This document shows, piece by piece, positions 24,929-33,598 of a DNA stretch of 64,000 nucleotides (its first letter is position 1; each line of letters opens with the position of its first letter). Position numbers and translations under genes: made by a program. The stretch is from Streptantibioticus silvisoli (GTDB lineage Bacteria > Actinomycetota > Actinomycetes > Streptomycetales > Streptomycetaceae), in contig NZ_JAAGKO020000023.1 in the NCBI RefSeq assembly GCF_027947535.2, positions 60,484 through 124,483 of the forward strand. Direction: 5' to 3'. The notes beneath the pieces are model-generated. The model worked only from the letters and a program-made list of their open reading frames with translations. It had not been told where the DNA came from and made no database searches.

Positions 24929-25384
24929 ATGTCAGAGCAGAAGAACGAGTTCCTCGTGGGCTACGCGCCCGGGGTGTACGACCTGTTCCACGTCGGTCAT
25001 CTCAACATACTGCGGCACGCCCGCAGCCGGTGCGACTACCTGATCGCCGGGGTGGTCTCCGACGAGATGTCCGCGCTGGCCAAGGGACGGCGGCCGGTGG
25101 TGCCGCTGACCGAACGGCTGGAGATCGTCCGCTCGATCCGCTGGGTGGACGAGGCGGTGCCCGAGACGGTGCCGAGCAAGCTGGAGATGTGGCGGCGGCA
25201 CCCGTTCGACGTCATCTTCAAGGGCGACGACTGGCGTGGCACCGACAAGGGTGCCCGGCTGGAGCGGGACTTCGCCACGGTCGGCGTCGGCGTCGTCTAC
25301 TTCCCGTACACCGTGCACACCTCCAGCACCCTGCTGCGCCGCGCGCTGGACGGGCGGATCGGGGCGGCGACGGAGCCGGCCTGA
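24929..25384 (+). CDS. TagD-like glycerol-3-phosphate-type cytidylyltransferase
   Basis: The 151-residue cytidylyltransferase has GVYDLFHVGHLNIL (HxGH at ~22-25), KGDDWRG and the RTxGISTT-equivalent TVHTSSTLLRRAL. Length and motifs match the small TagD/adenylyltransferase family that forms CDP-glycerol or similar from CTP and an alcohol phosphate. Start ATG 24929 has a GGGGGGAT site. Pairing with the CDP-alcohol phosphotransferase suggests a two-step pathway. Substrate identity is open: glycerol-3-phosphate is the default, but other alcohol phosphates are used by relatives. Confidence 0.88.
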   Translation: MSEQKNEFLVGYAPGVYDLFHVGHLNILRHARSRCDYLIAGVVSDEMSALAKGRRPVVPLTERLEIVRSIRWVDEAVPETVPSKLEMWRRHPFDVIFKGDDWRGTDKGARLERDFATVGVGVVYFPYTVHTSSTLLRRALDGRIGAATEPA

Positions 25385-25390
25385 CCCGGC

Positions 25391-25420
25391 CCGGGGCGCG
25401 GCGGACGGGCCGCGCCCCGG
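25391..25420. terminator. bidirectional terminator hairpin
   Basis: A perfect 12-bp stem (CCGGGGCGCGGC and its complement) with a six-base loop lies between the convergent cytidylyltransferase and amylase genes, seven bases after one stop and 12 before the other. Confidence 0.7.
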
Positions 25421-25432
25421 ACCGGAGCCGCC

Positions 25433-26854
25433 CTACGCGGTCGCGCCCACGTAGAGCGCGACCGCGTCGCCGGAGCCGACGGTGGCGCTGAAGGTGCCGT
25501 CGGAGCCGACGGTGTAGGTGGTGCCGGTGCAGCCGCCGCCCGCCTTGGGGGCGCCGTGCTGGACGTCGCAGTAGGTGCCGGCCGGCAGCGAGGTCTGGAA
25601 GGTCTCGGTGATCGCGCCGGACTCGTGGTTGATGGCCACGTAGCCCTTGCTGCCGCGGCCGAAGGCGATGGCGTTGCTGCCGTCGGTCCACCAGTTGGTC
25701 ACCGCGGTGCCGGCCACCGCGTTGTGGAAGGCGACCATGTCGATGATCTGCGGCCAGGCGTGCTGGCACTTCCAGCCGTCGGCGTAGCAGGCGTTGACGG
25801 TGCCGTTGTTCGGCGGGCCGGCGTCGTTGTCGGTGAACTCGTAGCCGGAGTAGACGTTGGGCGAGCCGTAGGGCCAGGCCAGCATGAAGACGTTGGCGAG
25901 GGTGTAGTCGGCGCCGGACTTGTAGCTGAGCGTGGAGCCGTCGCGCTCGGTGTCCCAGTCGTCGACGAAGGCCACCGCGTCGGAGCTGGGCAGGTAGCCC
26001 CACGCCTCGCCGAAGTTGCTCAGCGACGACAGCTGCCCGCCGCCTTCGAACATCCGCTTCAGGTCGCGGCCGTAGCGGAACTCGTCGACGTCGCCGGTGC
26101 CTTCGTACTCGGTGGGCTGGACCGCCTCGCCGGCGCCGTAGATGACCTCCTGCGCCCAGAAGATGTTCGGGTTGGTCAGCTTGGCCTTGATGGCGGCCAG
26201 GTCGGTGTCGGCGATGTGCTTGGCGGCGTCGATGCGGAAGCCGTCGGTGCCGAGCGCGATCAGGTGGTTGAGGTAGCCGGCGATGGTGGAGCGCACGTAG
26301 TCGCTGCCGGTGTCGAGGTCCGCGAGGCTGTTGAGCTCGCAGGTCTGGACGTTGTCGCGGTTGGTGTAGTCGGTGATCGGCTGGCGGCAGGTGTGGAAGT
26401 CCTGGTCCTGGTACGTGCCGGGGTAGTTGTACTTGGTGTAGACCGTGCCGCCGGTCCCGGTGCCGGAGCCGTCCGTCATGTGGTTGATGACGGCGTCGGC
26501 GATGACCTTGACGCCGGCGCTGTGGCAGGCGTTGACCATGTTCTGGTACGCCGCCTCGTCGCCGAGCCGGCCGGCGATCTTGTAGCTGACCGGCTGGTAC
26601 GAGGTCCACCACTGCGAGCCCTGGATCTGCTCGGCGGCCGGGGAGACCTCGACGTAGCCGTAGCCGCCCGGGCCGAGCGTGCTGGCGCACTCCTTGGCGA
26701 CCGAGGCGTAGCTCCACTGGAAGAGCGTCGCGGTCACGTCCTTCGTGCCGGGCGGGGCGGCCTGCGCGGTCTGCGGCGCCGCGGCGGTGAGGCCGAACGC
26801 GGCCAGCGCGGTGGCGAGCACCCCGCCGGCGATCCGGATTGCTGCCGTTCGCAT
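25433..26854 (-). CDS. secreted alpha-amylase (GH13)
   Basis: The 473-residue protein has a Sec signal peptide (cleavage near AQAAPP, residues ~31-34) and a complete GH13 barrel: DAVINH (region I), GFRIDAAKH with nucleophile Asp209, FWAQEV with acid/base Glu236, and FVDDWD (296-301) with the third catalytic Asp301. The usual region IV is FVDNHD; here the His position is Trp300. The C-terminal beta-sandwich domain is present, but no starch-binding CBM20 follows. ATG 26854 is preceded by AAGGAG. It hydrolyses internal alpha-1,4 bonds of starch outside the cell. Confidence 0.93.
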   Translation of the reverse strand: MRTAAIRIAGGVLATALAAFGLTAAAPQTAQAAPPGTKDVTATLFQWSYASVAKECASTLGPGGYGYVEVSPAAEQIQGSQWWTSYQPVSYKIAGRLGDEAAYQNMVNACHSAGVKVIADAVINHMTDGSGTGTGGTVYTKYNYPGTYQDQDFHTCRQPITDYTNRDNVQTCELNSLADLDTGSDYVRSTIAGYLNHLIALGTDGFRIDAAKHIADTDLAAIKAKLTNPNIFWAQEVIYGAGEAVQPTEYEGTGDVDEFRYGRDLKRMFEGGGQLSSLSNFGEAWGYLPSSDAVAFVDDWDTERDGSTLSYKSGADYTLANVFMLAWPYGSPNVYSGYEFTDNDAGPPNNGTVNACYADGWKCQHAWPQIIDMVAFHNAVAGTAVTNWWTDGSNAIAFGRGSKGYVAINHESGAITETFQTSLPAGTYCDVQHGAPKAGGGCTGTTYTVGSDGTFSATVGSGDAVALYVGATA

Positions 26855-27172
26855 CCTGCGGCTCCTTCGGCCCACGGGCCGTGTCGCCCGGGTCCGCTGT
26901 CGGGGGCGACCGCGGGGCGGCCGCCGTGGGGGGACGGCGGACCGCGTGCACGACCCACCGCGGCGAGCTTCTCGCTATCACCATGTACGCGTCAAGAATG
27001 CGTCAGCGCGGACGCCGTTACGGAGGCGGGTACGCGGTGGGGGCGGCGGGGGCAGGAGGCGGGTACGCGGTGAGGGCGGCCGCCTTCGGGCAGCGGGGGC
27101 GGGCGGCCGGGCGCGGTCGATCGGAGGCGGTCGGCCGCCTTCGGGCAGCCGGGGGCGGGCGGCCGGGCGGCG
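26855..27172. repeat. amylase promoter region with two direct repeats
   Basis: No gene in 318 bases. The bottom strand has TTGACG at 26990-26995, a candidate -35 box for amylase. Left of it are two pairs of direct repeats: GGAGGCGGGTACGCGGTG at 27022 and 27055, and a ~37-base block beginning CGGCCGCCTTCGGGCAG at 27077 and 27132. Confidence 0.45.
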
Positions 27173-28096
27173 TCAGCCGGCGACCCGGTTCTGGTGGACG
27201 CGCAGCCGGGCCGTCGCCAGGTCCAGCAGCGGCGTGCCGACGCCGAAGTGCCGGGCGCGGGCGGTGAGATCGGCCAGCACGTGCTCGACCTCGGTGGGCA
27301 GGCCCTGGACGAGGTCGCGGTACATGGACGGTGCGAAGGGCGAGCCCTCGGTGGTGGCCGTGGCGAGGACGCCGTCGCGCTCGGCGGCCGGGAGCGGGAA
27401 GCCCGCGGCGGCGGACACCGCGGCGGCCTCGCCGAGGACGGCAGTGGCGAACGCCGGTCCGCCCGGGACCGCGGCCACCTCGCCGACCGTGCCGGACAGC
27501 AGGCAGGTGACGGCGGTCAACGTCGCGATGAAGACCCACTTGTGCCACATCGCCGCGAGGATGTCCGGCGGGGTGGCGAAGTCGTAGCCGGCCCCGCCCA
27601 GCACCGCGGCGACCGCGCGCAGGCGCGGGGTGTCGCGGCCGTCCTGCTCGCCGACGGCCATCCCCGCCGACCGGGCCAGCCGGACGATCTCACCGTCCGG
27701 GCCGAGCTTGGCGACCACCTTGACCACGCCGCCCAGCACCGCCGCCGCCCCGAACCGCCCGTTGAGGACGTCGAGATGGGCCATCCCGTTGAGGAACGGC
27801 ACGATCACGGTGTCCGGGCCGACGGCCGGCGCCAGGTCCTCCAGCGCGGGACGCAGACCGGCGGCCTTCACCGACAGCAGCACGATGCCGTACGGACCGG
27901 ACAGCGCGTCGGCGGTGACGACGCGCGGGGTCACGGTCTCCGGCTCGCCGGCGCCGGTGAGCCGCAGGCCGTTCTCGCGCACCTGGGCGGCCCGGCGCGG
28001 GCGCAGCAGGAAGGTGACGTCGCGGCCGGCCGCGTGCAGCCGGGCGCCGAAGTAGCCGCCGGTCGCGCCGGCGCCGACCACCAGGACCCGCGTCAC
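27173..28096 (-). CDS. ketopantoate reductase family oxidoreductase (PanE/ApbA-like)
   Basis: The 307-residue protein has the NADP-binding VLVVGAGATGGYFGARL at its N-terminus, VKAAGL (catalytic Lys of the family), PFLNGMAHLD and the C-terminal helical domain with HKWVFIATLTAVTCLL (KxxxN-like region). PanE reduces 2-dehydropantoate to pantoate, but many paralogues in actinomycetes act on other keto-acids, so the precise role is not assured. GTG 28096 is placed at the Rossmann start. It lies 145 bases downstream of an HxlR regulator on the same strand, which may control it. Confidence 0.85.
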   Translation of the reverse strand: MTRVLVVGAGATGGYFGARLHAAGRDVTFLLRPRRAAQVRENGLRLTGAGEPETVTPRVVTADALSGPYGIVLLSVKAAGLRPALEDLAPAVGPDTVIVPFLNGMAHLDVLNGRFGAAAVLGGVVKVVAKLGPDGEIVRLARSAGMAVGEQDGRDTPRLRAVAAVLGGAGYDFATPPDILAAMWHKWVFIATLTAVTCLLSGTVGEVAAVPGGPAFATAVLGEAAAVSAAAGFPLPAAERDGVLATATTEGSPFAPSMYRDLVQGLPTEVEHVLADLTARARHFGVGTPLLDLATARLRVHQNRVAG

Positions 28097-28241
28097 CGCC
28101 GGACCTGCCCGCGCGCCTCGGTGAGCGGCCCCGCGCCGGGACGGGCGGGCCGCCCCGGCCGGGGAGCCGTCGCTGTCGTGACGAGTGGGGGCATGGCGGG
28201 CCGTCCTTCCGGAACGCGATGGGGGCGGATGGGTCCTGTGG

Positions 28242-28742
28242 TCAACCGCCGTTGACCGGCGCGGCGATGGCGCGGGGCTCGGCCGAACGCCAGGGGCGCA
28301 GCCAGTGGATCTCCTCACGCGGAACCGGTCGCGCGCAGTGCCCGCAGTACTCGCCGGCGGTCAGTTCGCGCCCGCAGACCGCGTGCAGCACCCGCATGGC
28401 TTCGGCGGGCCGGCCGGGCGCGGTGTGCCGGCCGCCCCAGACCGCGAGCGCGTCGAGCACCGGCAGCAGGTCGGCGCCGGCCGGGGTGAGCCGGTACTCG
28501 TGCCGGGTTCGGCCGCCCTCGCGGTACGGGACCTTGGTCAGCAGCCCGCCGTCGACCAGGCGCCCGAGCCGGTTCGACAGGATGTTGTCGGCGATGCCGA
28601 GCCCGGCGCGGAAGGCGTCGAAACGGGTCACGCCCACCATGGCGTCGCGCAGGATCAGCAACGTCCACCGGTCGCCGACCACCTCGGCGGCCCGCCCGAT
28701 GGGGCACGGCACGGCGGCACGTTCCGCGGCACGACCGCTCAC
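28242..28742 (-). CDS. HxlR family transcriptional regulator
   Basis: The 166-residue winged-helix protein has CPIGRAAEVVGDRWTLLILRD, FDAFRAGLGIADNILSNRLGRLV and YREGGRTRHEYRLTPAG, all classic HxlR. The C-terminus has a CGRE...YCGHC cysteine cluster common in longer HxlR proteins. The N-terminal Cys is a typical redox sensor in this family. GTG 28742 follows GGAGGAAACC. Probable control of the PanE-like gene downstream, or itself. The large repeat array begins ~245 bases upstream. Confidence 0.92.
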   Translation of the reverse strand: MSGRAAERAAVPCPIGRAAEVVGDRWTLLILRDAMVGVTRFDAFRAGLGIADNILSNRLGRLVDGGLLTKVPYREGGRTRHEYRLTPAGADLLPVLDALAVWGGRHTAPGRPAEAMRVLHAVCGRELTAGEYCGHCARPVPREEIHWLRPWRSAEPRAIAAPVNGG

Positions 28743-28986
28743 GGTTTCCTCCGCGGGGCAGGGAGACGACAGGGGCTGGCTTTCCAATGACAAGCCTAAC
28801 ATCGCACGGGACGGTCGGCGGGTGAGGGAGGCCGATGTGTGGCACCGGTGCGCCGACCGCGGCGGTGGCAGGTGGGTCGGGGGTCGCTCCGGACGGGTGG
28901 GCTTCTGCGGCGGGCAGGCGGCCGGTGCGCCGGTGCGGATACGGATGCGGCGCCGGTGCGCGCCGATCGCCGCGCCGGCAGGGCGG

Positions 28987-29757
28987 GTTGGCGTCCCGCA
29001 CCCGGTGGGCTCCGCGGCGGGCGGTCCGCCGGCACGGAGCGGGTTCCCGCCAACGGTCGTTTCGCCACGGCGAGTTGGCGTCCCGCACCCGGCGGACTCC
29101 ACGGCAGCCGGTACGGCACCGGATACGGCACCGGTGCGCGCCAACAACCTTCCCGACAGGGCAGGTTGGCGTCCCGCACCCGGTGGGCTCCGCGGCGGGC
29201 GGGCCGCCGGTACGGAGCCGGATACGGGTACGGCACCGGTGCGCGCCAACGGTCGTTTCGCCACGGCGAGTTGGCGTCCCGCACCCGGCGGGCTCCGCGG
29301 CGGGCAGTCCGCCGGCACGGCACCGGATACGGCACCGGTGCCCGCCAACCGCCGACCCCCGGCAGGGCGGGTTGGCGTCCCGCACCCGGCGGGCTGCACG
29401 GCGGGCGGTCCGCCGGTACGGAGCCGGATACGGCACCGGTGCGCGCCAACAGCCGTTCCGACACGGCGAGTTGGCGTCCCACACCCAGCGGGCTCCACGG
29501 CGGCCGGTCCGCCGGCACGGCACCGGATACGACACCGGTGCACGCCAACCGCCGACCCGGCAGGGCGGGTTGGCGTCCCGCACCCGGCGGGCTCCGCGGC
29601 GGCCGGTCCGCCGGCACGGCACCGGTCCGCGCCAACAACCGTCCCGACACGGCGAGTTGGCGTCCCGCACCCGGTGGGCTCCACGGCGGTCCGCCGGTAC
29701 GACACCGGCGCACGCCAACAACCCTCCCGCCACGGCGAGTTGGCGTCCCGCACCCGA
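28987..29757. repeat. array of ~83-105 bp tandem hairpin repeats
   Basis: GTTGGCGTCCC occurs nine times in one orientation, at 28987, 29074, 29165, 29270, 29371, 29470, 29569, 29656 and 29739. Each of the first eight is closed by CGCCAAC about 65-85 bases later. Each unit can fold on itself: GTTGGCG pairs with CGCCAAC and CGCACC-GGT pairs with ACCGGTGCG. Units are joined by 19-21 base linkers of a few recurring types (for example GGTCGTTTCGCCACGGCGA twice). The last unit is truncated just before crtU. Frames across it read as repetitive Arg/Pro and look non-coding. Together with 28743-28986 this fills a 1-kb gap. Confidence 0.85.
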
Positions 29758-29768
29758 CCGCCGCCGGA

Positions 29769-31322
29769 TCAGCCCACCCGGCCCCAGCGGGCCGCGGCGG
29801 CGCGCAGCGGGCGGGTGCGGCCGCCGTCCGGGACCGTCCACAGGGCCTGGCCGCGCAGGCCCCAGCCGGTGAGCAGCGCGTTGGCGGCCAGGAAGCCGGT
29901 GGTGGCGGCGCGTTCCATCAGGGCGACGGGCAGGTCGACGCGGACCAGGTCGCCGGCGACCACCACCGACGGGTCGCCGGTGCGCACGGTGGGGCGGTCG
30001 GCGTGGGTGCCGGGGGCGAACAGCGGGCAGTCGTCGTGCCAGGCGTGCCGCGCGTCGAGCACCCGGGCGGTGCGGGTCTCGGGGTAGACGTCGTGCAGCG
30101 CCTCGGTCAGCTTCCGCTGCCAGGCGGCCCGGTCGGCGCCGGACGGCACGGCGTACGCGTGCAGCTCGACGACGGAGCCCCCGGTGGCGGCGCGGCGGCG
30201 GGCGGCCTCGCCCTCGTACCGTTCCGGCACGCTGACGTTGTCCAGCGGGCCGTAGCCGCTGGTGCCGAGGAACGCCGGGCGGTGCGGCGCGACCGGGCGG
30301 TCCAGCCACAGCCGGGAGACCAGGAACGGCGGGGCGGTCCGCAGCCGCGCCACCCGGGAGCGCCAGCCGGCGTCGCACAGCGCCGGCGAGTCGCCGGCCA
30401 GCCGCCGCAGCCCGGCGGTGTCCAGGGCCAGCACCACCGCCTCGTAGTCGCGCTCGCGCCCGTCCGCGACCACCGCGACGCCGGGCCGGCCGACGGACAC
30501 CACCCGGGCGACCGGCGTGCCGGTGCGCAGTTCGACGCCGTGTCCCCGCAGGTAGCCGGCCAGCGGCTCCCACAGCGCCTGGGGGAACGGCTCGTCGGGC
30601 ACGTCGAAGAGCAGGCCCTCGGACGAGCCGAGGAAGTAGACGTGGAACATCAGCGCCATCTCGGCGGCCGACAGCCGGGCCGGGTCGGCGAAGAAGCTGC
30701 GGGAGAACACCTCGAACGCCAGGTGGTGCGCCGCCGGCGGGAAGCGGATGCGGGCCAGCAGATCGCGGGCGCTGACCGCGTCGAGCCGCTCGTAGACGCC
30801 GGGCACCGCCACGTCGAGCAGCGGCAGGGCGGCGGCGACGTCGATCCGCGCGAGGTCCCGCCAGGTGAACGTCGGGCTCAGGGCGGCGAACCCCAGCGCG
30901 CTCCACGGCGGCGTGCGCGGCACCCGGGCGAAGCTGTCGCGGTGGCCGTCGCGGTGCCACAGCGGGTAGTCGGGCAGGCCGGTGAGCATGCCCAGGCCGG
31001 GATCGGCCCGGCGCAACAGCCCGCGCAGGTTGTAGTACTGACGGAAGAACGCGTGGAAGCCGCGGGTCATCGTGGCCCCGGTCCCGTCGGAGAGCCGGAC
31101 CGCCTCCCCGCGCAGCCGTCCGCCGAGCTGTTCCTCGCGTTCGTAGAGCGTGACACGCACGCCGCGTTCGGCCAGGCCGGTCGCCGCGGCCAGCCCCGCG
31201 ATACCGCCGCCGATCACCGCGACCCGCGGCGGCGTCCCGTGCGCGCGGTCCCGGCCGGCCGGCGCGGGCAGCATCCGCGCCCGCCGGTCCCGCCCCCGCC
31301 GCGGAACGGCCGACCGGCTCAC
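29769..31322 (-). CDS. crtU: carotene desaturase/methyltransferase-type FAD oxidoreductase
   Basis: The 517-residue flavoprotein has the dinucleotide-binding VAVIGGGIAGLAAATGL at ~33-50 with ERE-QLGGRLRGE, and GFHAFFRQYYNLRGLL typical of CrtU. In Streptomyces griseus, CrtU turns the beta-rings of beta-carotene into aromatic rings, giving isorenieratene. The C-terminal VVVAGDLVRVDLPVALMERAA is the FAD-closing motif. GTG 31322 overlaps the crtT stop (GTGA); the N-terminal 30 residues are basic and may be dispensable. It is the last gene of the crtYTU operon. Confidence 0.92.
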   Translation of the reverse strand: MSRSAVPRRGRDRRARMLPAPAGRDRAHGTPPRVAVIGGGIAGLAAATGLAERGVRVTLYEREEQLGGRLRGEAVRLSDGTGATMTRGFHAFFRQYYNLRGLLRRADPGLGMLTGLPDYPLWHRDGHRDSFARVPRTPPWSALGFAALSPTFTWRDLARIDVAAALPLLDVAVPGVYERLDAVSARDLLARIRFPPAAHHLAFEVFSRSFFADPARLSAAEMALMFHVYFLGSSEGLLFDVPDEPFPQALWEPLAGYLRGHGVELRTGTPVARVVSVGRPGVAVVADGRERDYEAVVLALDTAGLRRLAGDSPALCDAGWRSRVARLRTAPPFLVSRLWLDRPVAPHRPAFLGTSGYGPLDNVSVPERYEGEAARRRAATGGSVVELHAYAVPSGADRAAWQRKLTEALHDVYPETRTARVLDARHAWHDDCPLFAPGTHADRPTVRTGDPSVVVAGDLVRVDLPVALMERAATTGFLAANALLTGWGLRGQALWTVPDGGRTRPLRAAAARWGRVG

Positions 31323-32299
31323 AGCTGCTCACCGGAGCGGGAGCGGGGAGCGGGCTGCGGCGCGGGGCCGGGCTGCGAGGGGTCGCCGGAACGCGGGGGG
31401 AGGCCGGACCGCTCGGGCGGGACGGACCGCGGGGGCGGCGGCGTATCGCGGGAAGGGGCTGCGGGGGCCGGGGCGGGCCGGCGTCCCGGTGCGGCGTCCG
31501 GCGTACGCAACGCCCGCCCCGGCGCCACGCCCGCAGTGCCGGACGCCCGCCCCGGCGCCACGCCCGACGCCCCCGGCGCAGTCGGCGCACCCCCCGGTGC
31601 CACGCCCACCACCGTGTGGACGATGCCGGTCTGCCAGCCGGGCATCGGCAGCACGCGGACGCCGGTGAACCCGGCGCGGCGCAGCCGGGCAGCCAGGGCG
31701 GGGGCACGGTCGAAGCGCAGGACGCCGGTGTACAGGTGCCGGTAGAGGGCGCCGTCGCCGGTCAGGCGGCCGGCGGGCAGCACGATCCCGCGGCACACCG
31801 CCGTCCACAGCGCGCGGGCGGCGGCGCCGTCGGCCAGCGTGTACTCGTGCACCGCGAGCCGGCCGCCGGGGACCAGCAGGCGGCGGACGGCGGCCAGCAC
31901 GCGGTCCGGGTCGCCGGCGTTGCGCAGCAGGTAGGCGGCCAGGACCGCGTCGTACGGGCCGGTGACGCCGGCGGCGGGCAGCTCGCCGGCGGCGGCGCGG
32001 ACGAAGGTGACATGGTCGGGCCAGGACTTGGCGGCCGCCCGTTCCAGCATGCCGGGCGAGGCGTCGACCGCGGTGATCCGGGCGAGCGGCGCGGCGGCCA
32101 GCAGGGCGGCGGTGGACGATCCGGTGCCGCATCCCAGGTCCAGCACCCGGCTGCCGGCGCCGGCGGCCGGCAGTCCGAGGCGGCGGGCCGAGCGGCGCAG
32201 GGCGGAGTGGTAGCCGGGGTGGGCGGCGGTCAGCAGGTCGTAGGCGCGCGAGGCGCGGTCGAACGCGGCGGTCAGCTCGGCGTCGCGCAGGGTGGTCAC
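31319..32299 (-). CDS. crtT: SAM-dependent methyltransferase of the carotenoid cluster
   Basis: The 326-residue class I methyltransferase has SRVLDLGCGTGSSTAALL (motif I) and ITAVDASPGMLERA (motif II). The catalytic domain ends near residue 235; the last ~90 residues are a low-complexity Gly/Ala/Pro tail containing GVAPGRA-type repeats. By position between crtY and crtU it corresponds to crtT; the exact methylation target in isorenieratene-type pathways is unsettled. GTG 32299 has GAGGAG upstream and overlaps the crtY stop. Confidence 0.88.
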   Translation of the reverse strand: MTTLRDAELTAAFDRASRAYDLLTAAHPGYHSALRRSARRLGLPAAGAGSRVLDLGCGTGSSTAALLAAAPLARITAVDASPGMLERAAAKSWPDHVTFVRAAAGELPAAGVTGPYDAVLAAYLLRNAGDPDRVLAAVRRLLVPGGRLAVHEYTLADGAAARALWTAVCRGIVLPAGRLTGDGALYRHLYTGVLRFDRAPALAARLRRAGFTGVRVLPMPGWQTGIVHTVVGVAPGGAPTAPGASGVAPGRASGTAGVAPGRALRTPDAAPGRRPAPAPAAPSRDTPPPPRSVPPERSGLPPRSGDPSQPGPAPQPAPRSRSGEQL

Positions 32300-33516
32300 G
32301 GGGCTCCTCGGGCAACGGGCGGCCAGGCGGCGGGGGGCGGGCTGCGGCGGCGGACGAAGGGGAGTTCGGCGGCGGTACGCAGCATGGGCAGGACGGGGGT
32401 GCGCAGTCCGACCATCAGATCGGCGGCCGGGGAGGCGGTGCCGTCGAGGAAGCCGAGCAGCCGGGCGGCGGGCACCGAGCGCCACAGCCGGGTCAGCAGC
32501 TGCGGGCCGTCGACGCGGCCGGTGTCCAGCGCGCGCAGCAGCACGGCGTCCATGGCCCGGGCGCGCGGCCGGTGCGCGGCGGGCGGCACCGGGACCCGGC
32601 CGCGTTCCAGCGCGTCGGCCACCGCAGCGGTCTGGCGGCGGGTGCCGGCGAAGGTGTAGCCGGTGGCGGGGCGGGTGGCGCCGCCGGCCGTGCCGACCCG
32701 GAAGACGGACCGGCCGGCGCGGCGCGGGAAACGGGCGTCGGTCATCGGGATCGCGCCGTGTTCCGCGGCGGTGACCTGCCAGTCCGTCAGGCCGAGCACC
32801 CCGGTGGCGTACTGGCGCAGCATCGCGTCGTAGGCGGCCGCGGCGGGCGGGGTGCGGCGGAACTCGGTGTACTCCACGAGCGCGTCGCGCGGACCGATCG
32901 GCAGGACGTAGCCGAAGGACAGGCCCTGCGCGGGCTGCGGGGTGCGGAAGTCCATCAGGTCGGCGACGGCGGGGTCGAAGGCGGCGTGTCCGGTGCGCAG
33001 GTACCAGCCGCTGAAGACCTGCCACCACGTGGTGCGGGCCGGCGGCAGCGGGTGCGGCGGGCGGGAGTCGAAGACCCAGCGGCCGGTCCACGCGCGCTCC
33101 CGGCCGTCGGCGCCGGTGCCGCGCGCCTCGGCGCCGCCGGGCACGTCCCGTACCGTACGGACGGTCGCCTCGGCCCGGGTCCAGCCGGGCAGGCCCTCGG
33201 TGCGGTGGGCGACGAGGCGTTCGAGGTCGACGGAGCGCAGCATCTTGTAGCGGTAGGGGGCGGTGGCCACCTCGACGGGGCGGCCGTCGGGGCCGTGGAC
33301 GCGCAGCCGGTCCCAGGACGCGGTGAGCACGGCGTCGTACTCGCCGCCGGGCGCCTCCCAGTAGCACCACGTGCGCTCCGGTGGCCGCAGCCGTCCGGCG
33401 GGGGCGTCGAGCAGCAGAACGCGCGCCGCCTCACGCGGGTGGCGTGCCGCCATCCGGTGGGCGAGGGACAGTCCCGCGGCGCCCATTCCCACGACCACGA
33501 CGTCCGCGTCCCGCAC
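32296..33516 (-). CDS. crtY: lycopene beta-cyclase
   Basis: The 406-residue flavoprotein of the CrtY/CrtL family has VVVVGMGAAGLSLA at the N-terminus, FDSRPP, VEYTEFRRTP and RVGTAGGATRPATGYTFAG, all lycopene-cyclase signatures. It cyclises both ends of lycopene to beta-carotene. GTG 33516 was chosen from the GGAAGGGAGG site and the start of the FAD fold; a longer frame upstream runs through the palindrome and is not coding. First gene of crtYTU, divergent from crtE. Confidence 0.94.
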   Translation of the reverse strand: MRDADVVVVGMGAAGLSLAHRMAARHPREAARVLLLDAPAGRLRPPERTWCYWEAPGGEYDAVLTASWDRLRVHGPDGRPVEVATAPYRYKMLRSVDLERLVAHRTEGLPGWTRAEATVRTVRDVPGGAEARGTGADGRERAWTGRWVFDSRPPHPLPPARTTWWQVFSGWYLRTGHAAFDPAVADLMDFRTPQPAQGLSFGYVLPIGPRDALVEYTEFRRTPPAAAAYDAMLRQYATGVLGLTDWQVTAAEHGAIPMTDARFPRRAGRSVFRVGTAGGATRPATGYTFAGTRRQTAAVADALERGRVPVPPAAHRPRARAMDAVLLRALDTGRVDGPQLLTRLWRSVPAARLLGFLDGTASPAADLMVGLRTPVLPMLRTAAELPFVRRRSPPPAAWPPVARGAP

Positions 33517-33566
33517 CCCGCCTCCCTTCCCGCCTCGCTGCCGCCGCGTGACGGCTCGCAACCCCA

Positions 33567-33592
33567 CCCGGAGTCGGCCGGCCGACTCCGGG
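33567..33592. promoter_or_regulatory. perfect 26-bp palindrome in the crtY/crtE divergent region
   Basis: CCCGGAGTCGGCC is followed directly by its exact reverse complement with no spacer. It lies 51-76 bases upstream of the crtY start, in the crtY leader or operator region. Perfect dyads of this size suit either a dimeric repressor site or a transcript hairpin that attenuates crtY. Confidence 0.55.
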
Positions 33593-33598
33593 CGCGAC

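Noticed and set aside
28987..29757. CRISPR array
   Set aside because: Here the units themselves are long, imperfect and palindromic, the linkers repeat among themselves, and no cas genes are near. Real arrays have short identical repeats and unique spacers.
28315..31707. An 1130-codon bottom-strand open frame covering the repeat array, crtU and HxlR
   Set aside because: Its sequence is the repeat unit read in one frame (VRDAN-PPCR type repeats) joined to the shadow of crtU. No ribosome site and codon pattern wrong.
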